Shown piece after piece: positions 54,201-62,856 of a stretch of 64,000 nt of DNA; within the stretch, counting starts at the first letter, position 1; each line of letters begins with the position of its first letter. Source of the stretch: Saprospiraceae bacterium (GTDB taxonomy: Bacteria > Bacteroidota > Bacteroidia > Chitinophagales > Saprospiraceae). The notes under the pieces were generated by a model, which saw only the letters and a program-made list of their open reading frames with translations, had not been told where the DNA came from and did not search any database. The translations under genes and the position numbers were made by a program. The stretch is from contig JAHDHQ010000001.1 in the NCBI GenBank assembly GCA_020631235.1, positions 1 to 64,000 of the forward strand, read 5' to 3'.

Positions 54201-57200
54201 TATACCACACACCGTTGTATCTGTTGTAGGCAAAATTAATTCTGGTGATGGTGTTACGATTACTTCTATAGTATCAGAAGCTGTACAAGCAAGGTTACCG
54301 ACTGTAACAATATAGGTACCTGAAATTTCAATATCCACAGAAGTGTTTATGGTACTTGATTCAATAAAAGTAGTATCACTTTGATCAAAATTAATGATTT
54401 GCCACTCATAAAATAGAGCGCCGGTTTGATTAGGAGTTAACTCGTATACAGGTGAAGAACAAATGGTAAATGGGTCTTCTTCTACAAATGAAACCGTTGG
54501 CGCAGGTGTTAAATTCACTTCTGCTGCTGCCATATCTGAACAACCTACATCATCAAAAACAGTCAAAAAATAGGTCCCACTTTCAGTTGGAATTATAGGG
54601 TTGCCAGAGTATGTAGTACTACTTCCTAATACAGACCATTCAAAACTAGTGGCTAACTCACTGGTAGCCATAATTGATTCTCCTTCACATACATTAAAAA
54701 CACCTGGCATACTTACTTCAATTCCAGTACTCATACTTGCATTGGTGTAGCTAAATGTATTCATACATTCGGGTACGTTTTCTACAGACACGTCTATATT
54801 CATGGTCGAGCCATCAGCAGGTAAATTGAGCAAAGTGATAAACGTTTGTGTTCCTGACGCCGGAAAAGTCATACCATTTACTATGATATTTGATTGATCA
54901 CTCGGAAAATCTGAATAATAAACAATGAAATTTTGATTGTATGTTTCGGTATCTAAACAAGAAGATTCGGGAAATGGTACAATGGAATCAATAGAACAAG
55001 CCATAAGCTCATTTACAATAAGTAATTTAAAATCCTCTGAAGCCAAAACACAATTTCCTGCATCCAATAGGCTTTGTAGATCGCTGCCTACGAGTGTGCT
55101 AAGATCAACATTACTTGGTGGTTCAGGTCCAGAAACTTTATAAGTTATAGCATGTGTATTGTATTCTCCTGGTGGTAAAGTGGTAAAGTCTGCGTCTGTG
55201 TTTGCAGCTTCAATCAATCCAGTTACATTATTAACCGCAATATACCCTGTGGCATAATCAGGTTCATGATTTGAAAGCGTATAAAAACTTCCTCCATCAT
55301 TGGGAAAAATATTCATAGTGAAATTGGTTCCTTGCTGAGCACCTGCTGTAGTCATCACATATGTTTCACATCGCTGTAAATTTACACTCAAGTCACCAGA
55401 CAAAAAGTATCCTCCCGAAGTTAAATAGCTTAGATTAGTACCGATTAAATTTGGACATGCATTATCAAAATCTAAACCATTCAAAGTGTATATACTAATA
55501 AATTCATCCGATTGCGAACGGCTGAAAGTATAATTTCCATCTTGACTTACTTGGAAAGTATCCAGTTCAGTCCTTCTTGTGATCCAAACTCCACAATCGT
55601 CATTTTCATTGATCCCATAAAAATTAAGGATGGGATCACTAGTGGTTATATCTATGTCTAATTCGAAACTAATATCGGCTACGATTCCAAAGGGATCTAA
55701 CGCAAAAACTGGATCTCCAACATCACCTGTCACTGTTTCAGTATCACATACAACCATATCTGTTGCAACACAAGAAGAATTAATAGTAAAAAAACCATCA
55801 CTAACATTATAAAACTGAATGCAGTCATTATCGGAGCACTTAACCATAATCTTTGCCTTGTCAGTCGGCGGTATGGATAAGGGTAATGGTCCAAAATAGG
55901 TTTGGTTGATGTAATTTACCCCTGTGGCGATAACATAATCAAAACTAAAACCTCCATTAGTCGACAAAAGTATATCGACTTCATCACAAAGCATGGAAGA
56001 TCCATTCATATCCCAATTTGCTTTTGCTTCTCCTCCTACATCCCATACTTCAACACCTGTAGGATAGGTTACCAATAATGGACCATCATCATCGATAGTT
56101 ACATCAATACTGTCAGTGTTTATAGCTGCGCCATCCCTAACTGTATAATGAAAATCCAATTCTCTCGGTACATTGGATAAAATATCAAAGTCATTAGGTA
56201 TGTTATTTACAACTTCATACAATCTTGGGAAATACCTTGATGGACTGCTACTGGGAGGATAACTTCTAAATATGGGCGAAAAGAAATTGTTAGCTGCATT
56301 TGTTGATATAAAGCCTTGTGGACCTCCATTATCAAATTGCTCCCAGCAGTGTCTCAAGATATCTCCATCAGCATCTGCTGCCTCTCCAGTTAAAATAAAG
56401 GGAGTAGATCTTGGAATAACAATATTGTTTATTCCACATGGATTTGCATCAATTTCTGGAATATTATTTCCACTTAATTGGTTATTAGCACAATCAGGAA
56501 TAGCGGTCTCTATAAAATCGATCATTTGCAGTAGACTGGCTGAATGAAAATAATCATCCGCTTCACCTCCTGGAGTTATGTTTTGTGAGGTTTCACAAAT
56601 GCCTCTATAGGACATTATAGTTGTTCCACTCCCAATCTCATAAGCCGTTTCAGCAGTGTAAGCTCCATCACAAGAACCACCTGAGCCTTTGAAGGTGTGA
56701 GTTGCACCAAACTGATGTCCGAACTCATGACAAGCTAATCTTATAAAACGATTCAAAGAATTAGATTCAAAATTACCACTCCAACCAGCAGCCTTATTTA
56801 TGCCTACCATTCCATCATCAGGTGATTCGTCAGAGGCGTACGTTTGCTCACTACACACAGAACGCAATAAGGCTACACCGCCACTTGACCATCCTTCTGC
56901 CTCTGGGTCTGAATATAAATGAAAAACGTGTCCAATATCAAATGTACTATTATCAAATAAAGACGCTACCACCTCTGATGCTTGGTTGGTTCTACTATCG
57001 CCTCCAAAATTATTTGGTGTAAATGGATCATTGGGATTTGTATAGACAAAAGGCATAGCAGCTGGTACTAAATTTATCGACATCTCCATATTATATATCA
57101 ATGAAATCCCATCTAATATTGCAAGAGCGTAGGCCTCAGATTGTGCTCCTTGAAAACTAAAAAATTCATAGGTACAAGCCACCGCAACTCGGTAAGTCCT

Positions 57201-57752
57201 TAATATTTCTCCATTTTCAGTGCGTGTCGATTTCTTGCTTGACAAATCGGCACCAGCTAATTTTAAAACTTCAAGATCTTGCTCATGCGAATTTCCACAA
57301 GCTGTATGATTGTGCCCTTCATGGTGATCGTTTCCATTTGCAAATAGATATTGACCTTTATTAGTAGGGCTAGGAGAGAAGCTTATTAAGCCATTTTCTG
57401 TGTATATAGAATAAAAAACACCATAAGGTGTTAACAAACATCTTCCATTCGTTATTTGACCATTTACTTGAGCGATGGAATATGATTTATAAGCAGATTT
57501 TTCAAATTCTTTCGTTAAAAACTCGTTTTCAATTAATAGAAGATCCATTGGTTTTTGGTCAATATCAGGAACCGTAATACTAACTTGTTCGCCAAATGAT
57601 GCACGGTTAATCAGGTCATTATGATCAAAACTGATTTCTTGATTGTATTCGTGAAATCCCTCATGCGATAAATATCGTTGCGCATCAATGGTAATCGGAG
57701 CAAAGAAATACCAAATACTAATGGCGAATATTGATTGTATGCTTAACTTCAT
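51300..57752 (-). CDS. Giant secreted protein: reprolysin-like metalloprotease domain, Ig-like repeats, type B T9SS C-terminal domain
   Basis: 2150 residues. Order: signal peptide (ending ITIDAQ), propeptide-like N-terminus (about 26-190), a metzincin/reprolysin-like domain (about 190-430) with the zinc motif HEFGHQFGATH at residues 342-352. A PKD/Ig-like and immunoglobulin-type repeat region of about 1600 residues follows, with many recurring phrases such as DTTVCGGNIVEITTG, ICSGESVEMFVF and EVCEGTTGTIF. The end is a gliding-motility type (type B) domain starting SIITPNGDGINDELIF, with FNRWGNIVYQQDGY and WDG.N. near the terminus. The protein should be exported by T9SS and kept on the surface; it may be an adhesin, a protease or both. 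The neighbouring PorP/SprF supports this. Confidence 0.93.
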   Translation of the reverse strand: MKLSIQSIFAISIWYFFAPITIDAQRYLSHEGFHEYNQEISFDHNDLINRASFGEQVSITVPDIDQKPMDLLLIENEFLTKEFEKSAYKSYSIAQVNGQITNGRCLLTPYGVFYSIYTENGLISFSPSPTNKGQYLFANGNDHHEGHNHTACGNSHEQDLEVLKLAGADLSSKKSTRTENGEILRTYRVAVACTYEFFSFQGAQSEAYALAILDGISLIYNMEMSINLVPAAMPFVYTNPNDPFTPNNFGGDSRTNQASEVVASLFDNSTFDIGHVFHLYSDPEAEGWSSGGVALLRSVCSEQTYASDESPDDGMVGINKAAGWSGNFESNSLNRFIRLACHEFGHQFGATHTFKGSGGSCDGAYTAETAYEIGSGTTIMSYRGICETSQNITPGGEADDYFHSASLLQMIDFIETAIPDCANNQLSGNNIPEIDANPCGINNIVIPRSTPFILTGEAADADGDILRHCWEQFDNGGPQGFISTNAANNFFSPIFRSYPPSSSPSRYFPRLYEVVNNIPNDFDILSNVPRELDFHYTVRDGAAINTDSIDVTIDDDGPLLVTYPTGVEVWDVGGEAKANWDMNGSSMLCDEVDILLSTNGGFSFDYVIATGVNYINQTYFGPLPLSIPPTDKAKIMVKCSDNDCIQFYNVSDGFFTINSSCVATDMVVCDTETVTGDVGDPVFALDPFGIVADISFELDIDITTSDPILNFYGINENDDCGVWITRRTELDTFQVSQDGNYTFSRSQSDEFISIYTLNGLDFDNACPNLIGTNLSYLTSGGYFLSGDLSVNLQRCETYVMTTAGAQQGTNFTMNIFPNDGGSFYTLSNHEPDYATGYIAVNNVTGLIEAANTDADFTTLPPGEYNTHAITYKVSGPEPPSNVDLSTLVGSDLQSLLDAGNCVLASEDFKLLIVNELMACSIDSIVPFPESSCLDTETYNQNFIVYYSDFPSDQSNIIVNGMTFPASGTQTFITLLNLPADGSTMNIDVSVENVPECMNTFSYTNASMSTGIEVSMPGVFNVCEGESIMATSELATSFEWSVLGSSTTYSGNPIIPTESGTYFLTVFDDVGCSDMAAAEVNLTPAPTVSFVEEDPFTICSSPVYELTPNQTGALFYEWQIINFDQSDTTFIESSTINTSVDIEISGTYIVTVGNLACTASDTIEVIVTPSPELILPTTDTTVCGIDFINITGIANTALDLDNISWTDSNGDEVSSGFEASFFSNDTYTLTVIDQNQCSAQETIDVTFEESIEVVIDGGSDTTLCRGSSLLIEAFTDVSINVGWVFDNGLELDTSDILGAYDVTESGKLIAMIESNGCVGRDTICISEVDPPNFLLQTSTDPNQELCEGDAVILTANTAEIGAEYQWIGPNLFEETSVITAEETGTYVVDVTSPNTGCTSTDSVSLNFMITPSFETDQVLEVCEGTTGTIFTTSISASNIAWFYCETLPCSNGPIEVGAYSDLKDLEVTEGGFYIGETAHPNINNCFFRDTIEVIIVPAPNVDIGEDFQRACEGEDFVLTTGEDPEDGVTYSWYLTDPTNPIAGEETNEITVTEDGNYGIIANDGNCEVSAEVSLDFVDFKFCLNDGIDTLFGCLSSGNGLTIIYTQCDGEAFPNNIAWYKVGEEDPFEVDAVSVNVTTDGVYYMEGYEPVANCFYSDSITVVFEDPPMVDLGIDTTVCGGNIVEITTGIEGFTHEWTIGSEVLVGENDNTIYYETDESLSFIDITVKIFKDDPDCFTFDTKTIFIANTPETLGWLDSLAICSGESVEMFVFDEFQSYSYQWFLNDMLIDNANEDSYVAEMGGDYTVIVTNDICADTLNAFVDEGMVDPLDLGEDLLVCPGEQVVIDATGNYEEYLWFPNSSLDPIITLEAGGPYEGAVDFILQVKNDGCITRDTIGVFFSTPITEAEIFPSQTEICFGDSLLLQAIGGPDFSWDNASTLSSDSIANVIAYPTETTTYSVTVSDECPNNQASTDVTITVFQPVEVGVMPDTTVISGAPFTLRAFGGEEYYWDHIALIQGSNEIAQPTAIVSDSTTFGVQIIDENGCVYTDSVRVNVFINPEDLVEAISIITPNGDGINDELIFDGLEAFSDSQLVIFNRWGNIVYQQDGYQLDGELWDGANGGIVLPADVYYYILKFGEYSIKNTITITRDN

Positions 57753-57798
57753 TAAAGTTTAATTACCTAGGTATAAAATAAAAACAAATATTAAAAAA

Positions 57799-58470
57799 TT
57801 ATATATCTAAAGCACTAAGAAAACCATATTTTAATTGAGAAATAGCGGCTTCAATAGCCCAGTTTTCTCTATTTCTTGGTTCCACATAGTTAGAGATCGC
57901 TCTTAATTGAATGCACGGAATGTGCATCATGTTGCAAAAGTATAGTACAGAAAAACCCTCCATAGATTCTATTTCTGCTTCTTTGAAAGCTTTTTTAGTT
58001 TTTTCAATGCTGCTCAAACTTCCTGAAACTTTATTGACAGTAAGTCCGACACACTTCTTAAACGGGAGTTTAAAATCATCCTTATTATGCACCCAACCAA
58101 TTTGATAAGGGAACATATTGCCATCACTTAATTCTAAATCAAAAACACTTGTAAAAGAACCATCAGCTTCTTCTACACCTAAGTCAGCATTCCTATCCTT
58201 TATTACTTCCACGACAGTTCCAAGTTCTATATTTGTATCATAGCTTCCAGCAATTCCTACTTGAATAATACGGTCTATATTCTCTATATGCGGATATCTG
58301 CACAGAGCAAACATACAAGCAACCATCCCAACACCTGTGATTAGTACATCTATTTCGTCACTTCCTAATTTGAAACGACGGTAAGACAATTTCTGTCCAT
58401 TCTCTTCTAAATGTTTTATTATAGGGGCAATCTCATATGGTGTGGCCGCAACCAGTAAAATCCTTTTCAT
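57799..58470 (-). CDS. mqnB: Futalosine hydrolase (MqnB)
   Basis: 223 residues of the nucleoside phosphorylase fold. ILLVAATPYEIAPI at the start, VLITGVGMVACMFALCRY, RIIQVGIAGSYDTNIELGTVVEV and the active-site end IESMEGFSVLYFCNMMHIPCIQLRAISNYVEPRNR are all typical. The Glu-Gly-Phe and Asn-Tyr-Val pattern is closer to futalosine hydrolase than to MTA/SAH nucleosidase. It releases hypoxanthine from futalosine in the alternative menaquinone pathway. Other mqn genes are outside the window. Confidence 0.9.
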   Translation of the reverse strand: MKRILLVAATPYEIAPIIKHLEENGQKLSYRRFKLGSDEIDVLITGVGMVACMFALCRYPHIENIDRIIQVGIAGSYDTNIELGTVVEVIKDRNADLGVEEADGSFTSVFDLELSDGNMFPYQIGWVHNKDDFKLPFKKCVGLTVNKVSGSLSSIEKTKKAFKEAEIESMEGFSVLYFCNMMHIPCIQLRAISNYVEPRNRENWAIEAAISQLKYGFLSALDI

Positions 58471-58565
58471 CTGTGTGTTTTGATCTAAATGCTCAAAATA
58501 TAAGTGAGCTACATTGGGGAAGCTAATACAATAACCAATTTAACTATTTATTATTGTTTTAACAC

Positions 58566-59411
58566 TTAATTTGCATCCGAAGATTGTTTTTTAGGGCGCT
58601 TATATATTATACTTATACCTGGCGTGATGCCTAATGATTCATGAACAACGAAAGCCATATCTATATTGAAAATATCCTTCCAAATATAGCCTGCTCCAAA
58701 ACTGTAAGAACCTTCGTTTACTGAAGTATTATAACCCACCCGCAACATCAGATTGTCTAAGATTGCATAAGAAACTCCTCCTCTAAAACTGGGTCTCTGA
58801 TCGATAAATTGATCAACTTCAGCGGCCAAAATGACCTTCATAGATGGCGTATACCTAAGGCCTAATCGAAATCTTGTTAAAACATTTTCGTCCTGAGTAA
58901 TCGATATTTGGGCAGGTGAAAAAACATGAAACCCGAGCTGTACATTTTTAATAATCCCAGAGGTCAGACCGGCTTCAAAAGTGGCGACAGCAGCATTGCC
59001 AAAGGAAGTGATACTATGATTCAATACATCTATTTGGGCTCCAATATTCGTCTTTTTAGCCAATTTTCTTCCATAAGCTAAGCCCACTTTTTGTTCGCTA
59101 TACACATCATTCCCATAATTTGACAAAACAATCCCAAATGATCCCGAGCGCTTTAAAGGCAAACCAATACCTACAGATACACCTGTTAAATCCGCTAAGT
59201 TAAATTTTCGTTCGGTTGCCAAAATAAATGAAGTCTGTTCTAAATCAGCTAAACTGGCTTGATTGTATAAAATACCATCAATCGAATTGTCTGCTACTCC
59301 AGTACCACCCATTCCTAAGCTTTTAGCACCAAGACTGTGTGATGATCCTTTTTGAGCAAATAGATGAACGCATGCGCCCATAAACAACAAGAAAAAAAAA
59401 GTTTTATACAT
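58566..59411 (-). CDS. PorV/PorQ-like outer-membrane beta-barrel protein
   Basis: About 281 residues from the internal ATG at 59411; an in-frame ATG two codons earlier would give MRMYKT. Signal peptide (FFFLLFMGACVHLFAQ), then GAKSLGMGGTGVADNSIDGILYNQASLADLEQTSF, the N-terminal pattern of the FadL/PorV/UPF0164-type barrels. Strands follow through to the C-terminal SFGAGYIWKDIFNIDMAFVVHESLGITPGISIIYKR. Such proteins are outer-membrane barrels, some of which are T9SS components, but its own role is not known. It is divergent from the endonuclease gene, with a 16-bp palindrome between them. Confidence 0.8.
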   Translation of the reverse strand: MYKTFFFLLFMGACVHLFAQKGSSHSLGAKSLGMGGTGVADNSIDGILYNQASLADLEQTSFILATERKFNLADLTGVSVGIGLPLKRSGSFGIVLSNYGNDVYSEQKVGLAYGRKLAKKTNIGAQIDVLNHSITSFGNAAVATFEAGLTSGIIKNVQLGFHVFSPAQISITQDENVLTRFRLGLRYTPSMKVILAAEVDQFIDQRPSFRGGVSYAILDNLMLRVGYNTSVNEGSYSFGAGYIWKDIFNIDMAFVVHESLGITPGISIIYKRPKKQSSDAN

Positions 59412-59430
59412 TCTCATATATTGAAGCTTA

Positions 59431-59446
59431 TTAAGTTTAAACTTAA
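59431..59446. promoter_or_regulatory. 16-bp palindrome in a divergent promoter region
   Basis: TTAAGTTTAAACTTAA is a perfect palindrome located between the divergently read outer-membrane barrel gene (start 59411) and the endonuclease gene (start 59514). It could be an operator, but in AT-rich DNA chance is not excluded. Confidence 0.35.
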
Positions 59447-59513
59447 GGATTTTTGTTTAAAGTGCTATTACTTATCTATCTTTCAATTTTATAATGAATA
59501 AATAAATTAACCC

Positions 59514-60410
59514 TTGGCAAAACTCAGACAAAATCACAATCGAACGAAAGGATTTGGGAGTGGTGCAGTTAGAATAATTATCATACTTGTGGTTTTGGTG
59601 GCACTTTTGATATTGTTACCATTTTACCTATCAAACGATCGTCTTTCCAGTGAGGGCGCGCAAAGCAACTCACAAGATCCCCAAGAGCGATTTTATCTTC
59701 CCGAGGGTTCCAGTGGCCAAGTTATACATCATGCTCACTATTCTTTAGCTTATAATGAGGATAGAGAACAAGCTGACTGGGTGGCTTATCCTTTGACTAG
59801 AAGAGAACTTCAAATTAAAAATGTAAAACGTACTGATTGGTTTGAGCAGGACAAAAAAGTGATTGGTTCTTCGGCACATCATGGGGATTATAAAGGTAGT
59901 GGTTATACAAGAGGACATATGGCTCCAGCCGGAGATATGGCTTTTAGTAAACTCGCCATGGAGGAATCTTTTCTCATGAGTAATATGTCACCCCAAATTA
60001 GAACGTTTAACAATGGAATCTGGAGAGAATTAGAAGAAAATGTTAGAGATTGGGCTTATAAGATCGGCGAATTGTATGTTGTAAGCGGACCTGTTTTCGA
60101 TGGAAAATCTAAAGAAATTGGACGTTCTAAAGTAGATGTTCCCAGTCAGTTTTATAAAATATTACTTGATCTTGAATCCAAACAACCTAAAGCTATATCC
60201 TTTTTAATTCCACACAAAAAGACAGAAAAGCCTTTGAGTGATTTTGTAGTTAGCATTGATGAACTAGAAGCTTTAACAGGTTTCGATTTTTTTGCCACTT
60301 TACTGAGCGAAGAAGAAGAACATCAGATAGAAGGAATGACCGAGCTCAATGGTTGGCCCATTAATGAATCAAAATTTAAACAACGCGTCAAACATTGGAA
60401 TAATCAATAA
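59514..60410 (+). CDS. DNA/RNA non-specific endonuclease, membrane-anchored
   Basis: 298 residues from a TTG start. A basic N-terminus and one membrane helix (about residues 19-39) precede the catalytic domain (about 60-298). The active site reads GSGYTRGHMAPAGD, with His135 the general base and the nearby Asn of NNGIWRELEENVRD completing the beta-beta-alpha-metal site. This is the NUC/endonuclease G family, which cuts single- and double-stranded DNA and RNA with Mg2+. The single anchor suggests a periplasm-facing enzyme that breaks down extracellular or incoming DNA. No cognate inhibitor is visible next door. Confidence 0.93.
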   Translation: MAKLRQNHNRTKGFGSGAVRIIIILVVLVALLILLPFYLSNDRLSSEGAQSNSQDPQERFYLPEGSSGQVIHHAHYSLAYNEDREQADWVAYPLTRRELQIKNVKRTDWFEQDKKVIGSSAHHGDYKGSGYTRGHMAPAGDMAFSKLAMEESFLMSNMSPQIRTFNNGIWRELEENVRDWAYKIGELYVVSGPVFDGKSKEIGRSKVDVPSQFYKILLDLESKQPKAISFLIPHKKTEKPLSDFVVSIDELEALTGFDFFATLLSEEEEHQIEGMTELNGWPINESKFKQRVKHWNNQ

Positions 60411-60620
60411 TTATTTTCGTGCAGCAATGGTTTCTTCCACTTGACCTATGGTGTAACCTACTTTTTCTACTACTTTACCAGTAGCCGACTTTACTCCTTC
60501 CAGAGCTTTAAAGATATATTCTTTCTCGATTAAAGCGTCCGTTGCTTTAGAACTCTTTTCCAAAGTTTTTGCTAATATATTTGTTGCCTTGGAGATGGCA
60601 TATAAAGTTTTTATAATCAT
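60411..60620 (-). CDS. Small hypothetical protein, helical
   Basis: 69 residues, no signal peptide, not recognised. The sequence is strongly amphipathic-helical with Ala/Lys/Glu repeats (KATNILAKTLEKSSKATDALIEKEY), similar in style to the repeat protein at 31777-32634 though not obviously homologous. It is convergent with the endonuclease gene, with a direct abutment of the stops (60410/60411). Confidence 0.55.
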   Translation of the reverse strand: MIIKTLYAISKATNILAKTLEKSSKATDALIEKEYIFKALEGVKSATGKVVEKVGYTIGQVEETIAARK

Positions 60621-60670
60621 AATACCTTTTTGCTAATCAACATATAAGACGTCTACAAAGTTTCATCTTA

Positions 60671-61246
60671 TTATTTGAGAAAAACCACATCAGCCGGATT
60701 AAATACATTTTCTCCTCGTCTAGATCTTTTTGTATTCCACATTTTTACAACATCTTGATGGCTAAGTTCGGGGTAGTGAGCTTTGCAATCCTTCATATAC
60801 TTGTTGTACTCAAATTGAGGAGCAATGTTTTTTTCACCATGGTGCTTTTTTATTTGATGATAAGCACTAATAGCATCCCTAAGAGTACTCCCAATATGTT
60901 CTTTGAGCCAATTCATCCAAACCACATTAAATTTAAAGGATGGGCCAATTTGCTCTTTAAAGAAAGATCTGACGTTTTCTGTATTTCTATAAGAATCAGT
61001 AATGATTGTATCCAAGGATAGACTGGCTGTTTTCCAATCAAATGATGAGCTTATTTTATTTCTTTTGATTTTAGTGTAGGTCCCCGTTTTTAAATATTGT
61101 TCTATACGGGCTGCGACATCGATTTTCCCTCCGCTAGATGGAATATTGACTTCTTTGCAGAAGCTTTGCAATTCTGATTTTAACCAATAAAATTCTTTGA
61201 AATCTTTGATCGAAATCGATGGATCTAAAGCTGGTCTTTTGTCCAT
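60671..61246 (-). CDS. SAP-like / DUF6434 domain protein
   Basis: 191 residues, with no signal peptide. The N-terminal 60 residues (IKDFKEFYWLKSELQSFCKEVNIPSSGGKIDVAARIEQYL) have a SAP-like helix-extended-loop-helix shape, a fold often used to bind DNA. The rest (KISSSFDWKTASLSLDTIITDSYRNTENVRSFFKEQIG ... MWNTKRSRRGENVF) matches my memory of the DUF6434 family, whose function is unknown. It is one base from the next upstream gene's stop, so the two are probably co-transcribed. Confidence 0.7.
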   Translation of the reverse strand: MDKRPALDPSISIKDFKEFYWLKSELQSFCKEVNIPSSGGKIDVAARIEQYLKTGTYTKIKRNKISSSFDWKTASLSLDTIITDSYRNTENVRSFFKEQIGPSFKFNVVWMNWLKEHIGSTLRDAISAYHQIKKHHGEKNIAPQFEYNKYMKDCKAHYPELSHQDVVKMWNTKRSRRGENVFNPADVVFLK

Positions 61247-61247
61247 T

Positions 61248-61562
61248 TTATGCTAATATTGATTTTAAGTAAGCATAGGACTTTGTAGTGTATTTTTCCC
61301 AATGCTGAGCATGTGAGTATGGCACTTGTACCCATGATTTCATAGCTCTTCCTTTTTTAGATGGATCAAAAAGCGTCGCACCTTTATATAAAAGCGCCTC
61401 TTGAAGAGCCTCTTCACTCAGTTTAAAGACCATGCAATCTTCAAAGAAACAGCAAAATGCCTTTTTATTGTATTTAAAACATGGTTTGCCAAACATTTGT
61501 GACAAACTTGCATCTGGCATTTGCTTCGCCAAGGATTCGAATAATTGATAAGCTTCAGACAT
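61248..61562 (-). CDS. TfoX N-terminal / MmcQ-like small protein
   Basis: 104 residues. LSQMFGKPCFKYNKKAFCCFFEDCMVFKLSE followed by GATLFDPSKKGRAMKSWVQVP resembles the TfoX/Sxy N-terminal domain group and related small hypothetical proteins, which share the fold but whose functions are mostly unknown. Assignment is by pattern and tentative. The gene is upstream of and directly adjacent to the SAP-like gene. Confidence 0.65.
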   Translation of the reverse strand: MSEAYQLFESLAKQMPDASLSQMFGKPCFKYNKKAFCCFFEDCMVFKLSEEALQEALLYKGATLFDPSKKGRAMKSWVQVPYSHAQHWEKYTTKSYAYLKSILA

Positions 61563-61581
61563 GATTTTTAGGGCATAAAAA

Positions 61582-61602
61582 AAGCCTCCAAAATGGAGGC
61601 TT
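61582..61602 (-). terminator. Intrinsic terminator of the cytochrome c peroxidase gene
   Basis: AAGCCTCCA and TGGAGGCTT form a perfect 9-bp stem with a 3-base loop. On the minus strand it is followed by a run of T, and it lies 11 bp after the stop at 61614. Confidence 0.85.
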
Positions 61603-61613
61603 GAATATTTTCT

Positions 61614-62735
61614 TTAGTATTTAAATGGATCACTGAATTTAGGATCCACCAATATTGTTTCATCTGTTAAAGTAAGTAGGAATGCTTCTAAGGCCACTTT
61701 CTCAATTGGGTCTAAATTGAGTCGTTTAGGTGCTCCTGAATTTACATCTTTTAATCTAAAATCTAAATGCTCGTGAGCCACAACGCCAGAATTATAATGC
61801 TCTATTACTTCTTGAAGAGAATTAAATCTTCCATCATGCATGTAAGGCCCAGTAAAAGCTAAATTACGTAAAGAAGGTATTTTGAACATACCATTTGCAA
61901 TCCCTGGATCATCATAAACAAGTTGTAAGCCTATATTAGAGCCTTCAAGACCTGTACCTCCATACCCTGTATCGTCGTCCTCAAAAAATACTTCTCCATC
62001 TTGCTCACTTACTCGCATCACAGTATGGCAGTTGTTACACCCCGAGCTTAAGAAGACATCTAATCCTTGTTTTTCAAGAGGATCGAATCCCACAAAATCA
62101 TTGGATTTCTCCCTATCGAAACTAGAGTCAAAGCTATTGATAGATCTTACAAATTGTGCTAAAGCTTTAGATATCTTGCTAGGTGTTACTTCTTTATTGC
62201 CGAATGCATTTTCAAACAAAGCTGGATAATAATCGACATTAGCTAATTTATCAGCAAGGTAATCTAGATCTTCCATTCCCATTTCAATGTGATTTTGAAT
62301 AGGTAGAATAACTTGTTCTTCTAAACTACTGGATGACATATCCCAGAAGAACTTGTTCGAAAATCTCATATTTAGAACTGCTGGTGAATTTCTCGTAGTG
62401 ATGGATTCTTCGAAACCTAAACTTTTATCAAACTCATCAGCAAAGCTTAAGGATTGTTTGTGACAAGTCCCACAAGAAATTTGGTTGTTAATCGAAAGGT
62501 TAGGGTCATAAAATAAAACGCGTCCTAGTGTAGCCCCATGATCTGATATTTGATTATCAAATGGTGTATTGTCGAAAGGAAGTTCGACTTGGACATTATC
62601 AAGTACTTTGCTGTATTCGTATGGTGTTGTAGGTAACTCTAGGTTTTTTGAAGTCGCGTTTTCTTGTTCTTTAATGCAAGAATTTAGAATGAGCATAATC
62701 CCCAACAAGAATGAACAAAGGATAATTTTCTTCAT
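61614..62735 (-). CDS. Di-haem cytochrome c peroxidase / MauG-family lipoprotein
   Basis: About 373 residues from ATG 62735, chosen because it gives a signal ending LGIMLILNSC (lipidated Cys20); the frame extends 26 codons further upstream without signal character. The two haem-binding motifs are CGTCH and CNNCH, about 150 residues apart. Downstream MFKIPSLRNLAFTGPYMHDGRF and HYNSG are also characteristic (the Met of the high-potential haem). This family reduces hydrogen peroxide with cytochrome c in the periplasm, or, as MauG, oxidises protein side chains. Confidence 0.92.
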   Translation of the reverse strand: MKKIILCSFLLGIMLILNSCIKEQENATSKNLELPTTPYEYSKVLDNVQVELPFDNTPFDNQISDHGATLGRVLFYDPNLSINNQISCGTCHKQSLSFADEFDKSLGFEESITTRNSPAVLNMRFSNKFFWDMSSSSLEEQVILPIQNHIEMGMEDLDYLADKLANVDYYPALFENAFGNKEVTPSKISKALAQFVRSINSFDSSFDREKSNDFVGFDPLEKQGLDVFLSSGCNNCHTVMRVSEQDGEVFFEDDDTGYGGTGLEGSNIGLQLVYDDPGIANGMFKIPSLRNLAFTGPYMHDGRFNSLQEVIEHYNSGVVAHEHLDFRLKDVNSGAPKRLNLDPIEKVALEAFLLTLTDETILVDPKFSDPFKY

Positions 62736-62763
62736 GATTTTATATTTTTTAGAAGTTGAATGA

Positions 62764-62793
62764 TTGCAACATACCTTTAAATTATAATATTTG
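62764..62793 (+). promoter_or_regulatory. Probable xseA promoter
   Basis: TTG (62764-62766) and AATATTTG (62786-62793) are spaced 19 bp, as in TTTG-N(19-21)-TAnnTTTG, with one mismatch in the second box. The site lies 64 bp before the proposed TTG start. Confidence 0.45.
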
Positions 62794-62856
62794 CAGATAT
62801 TTTTCAAACGCAATATTTATTTTCATATTTTCTTAACGCTTTAATTCTTTTGCTTT

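Noticed and set aside
57799-58470. MTA/SAH nucleosidase
   Set aside because: The overall fold is shared, but the ESMEGFSVLYFC and AISNYVEPRNR pattern and the length fit futalosine hydrolase better.
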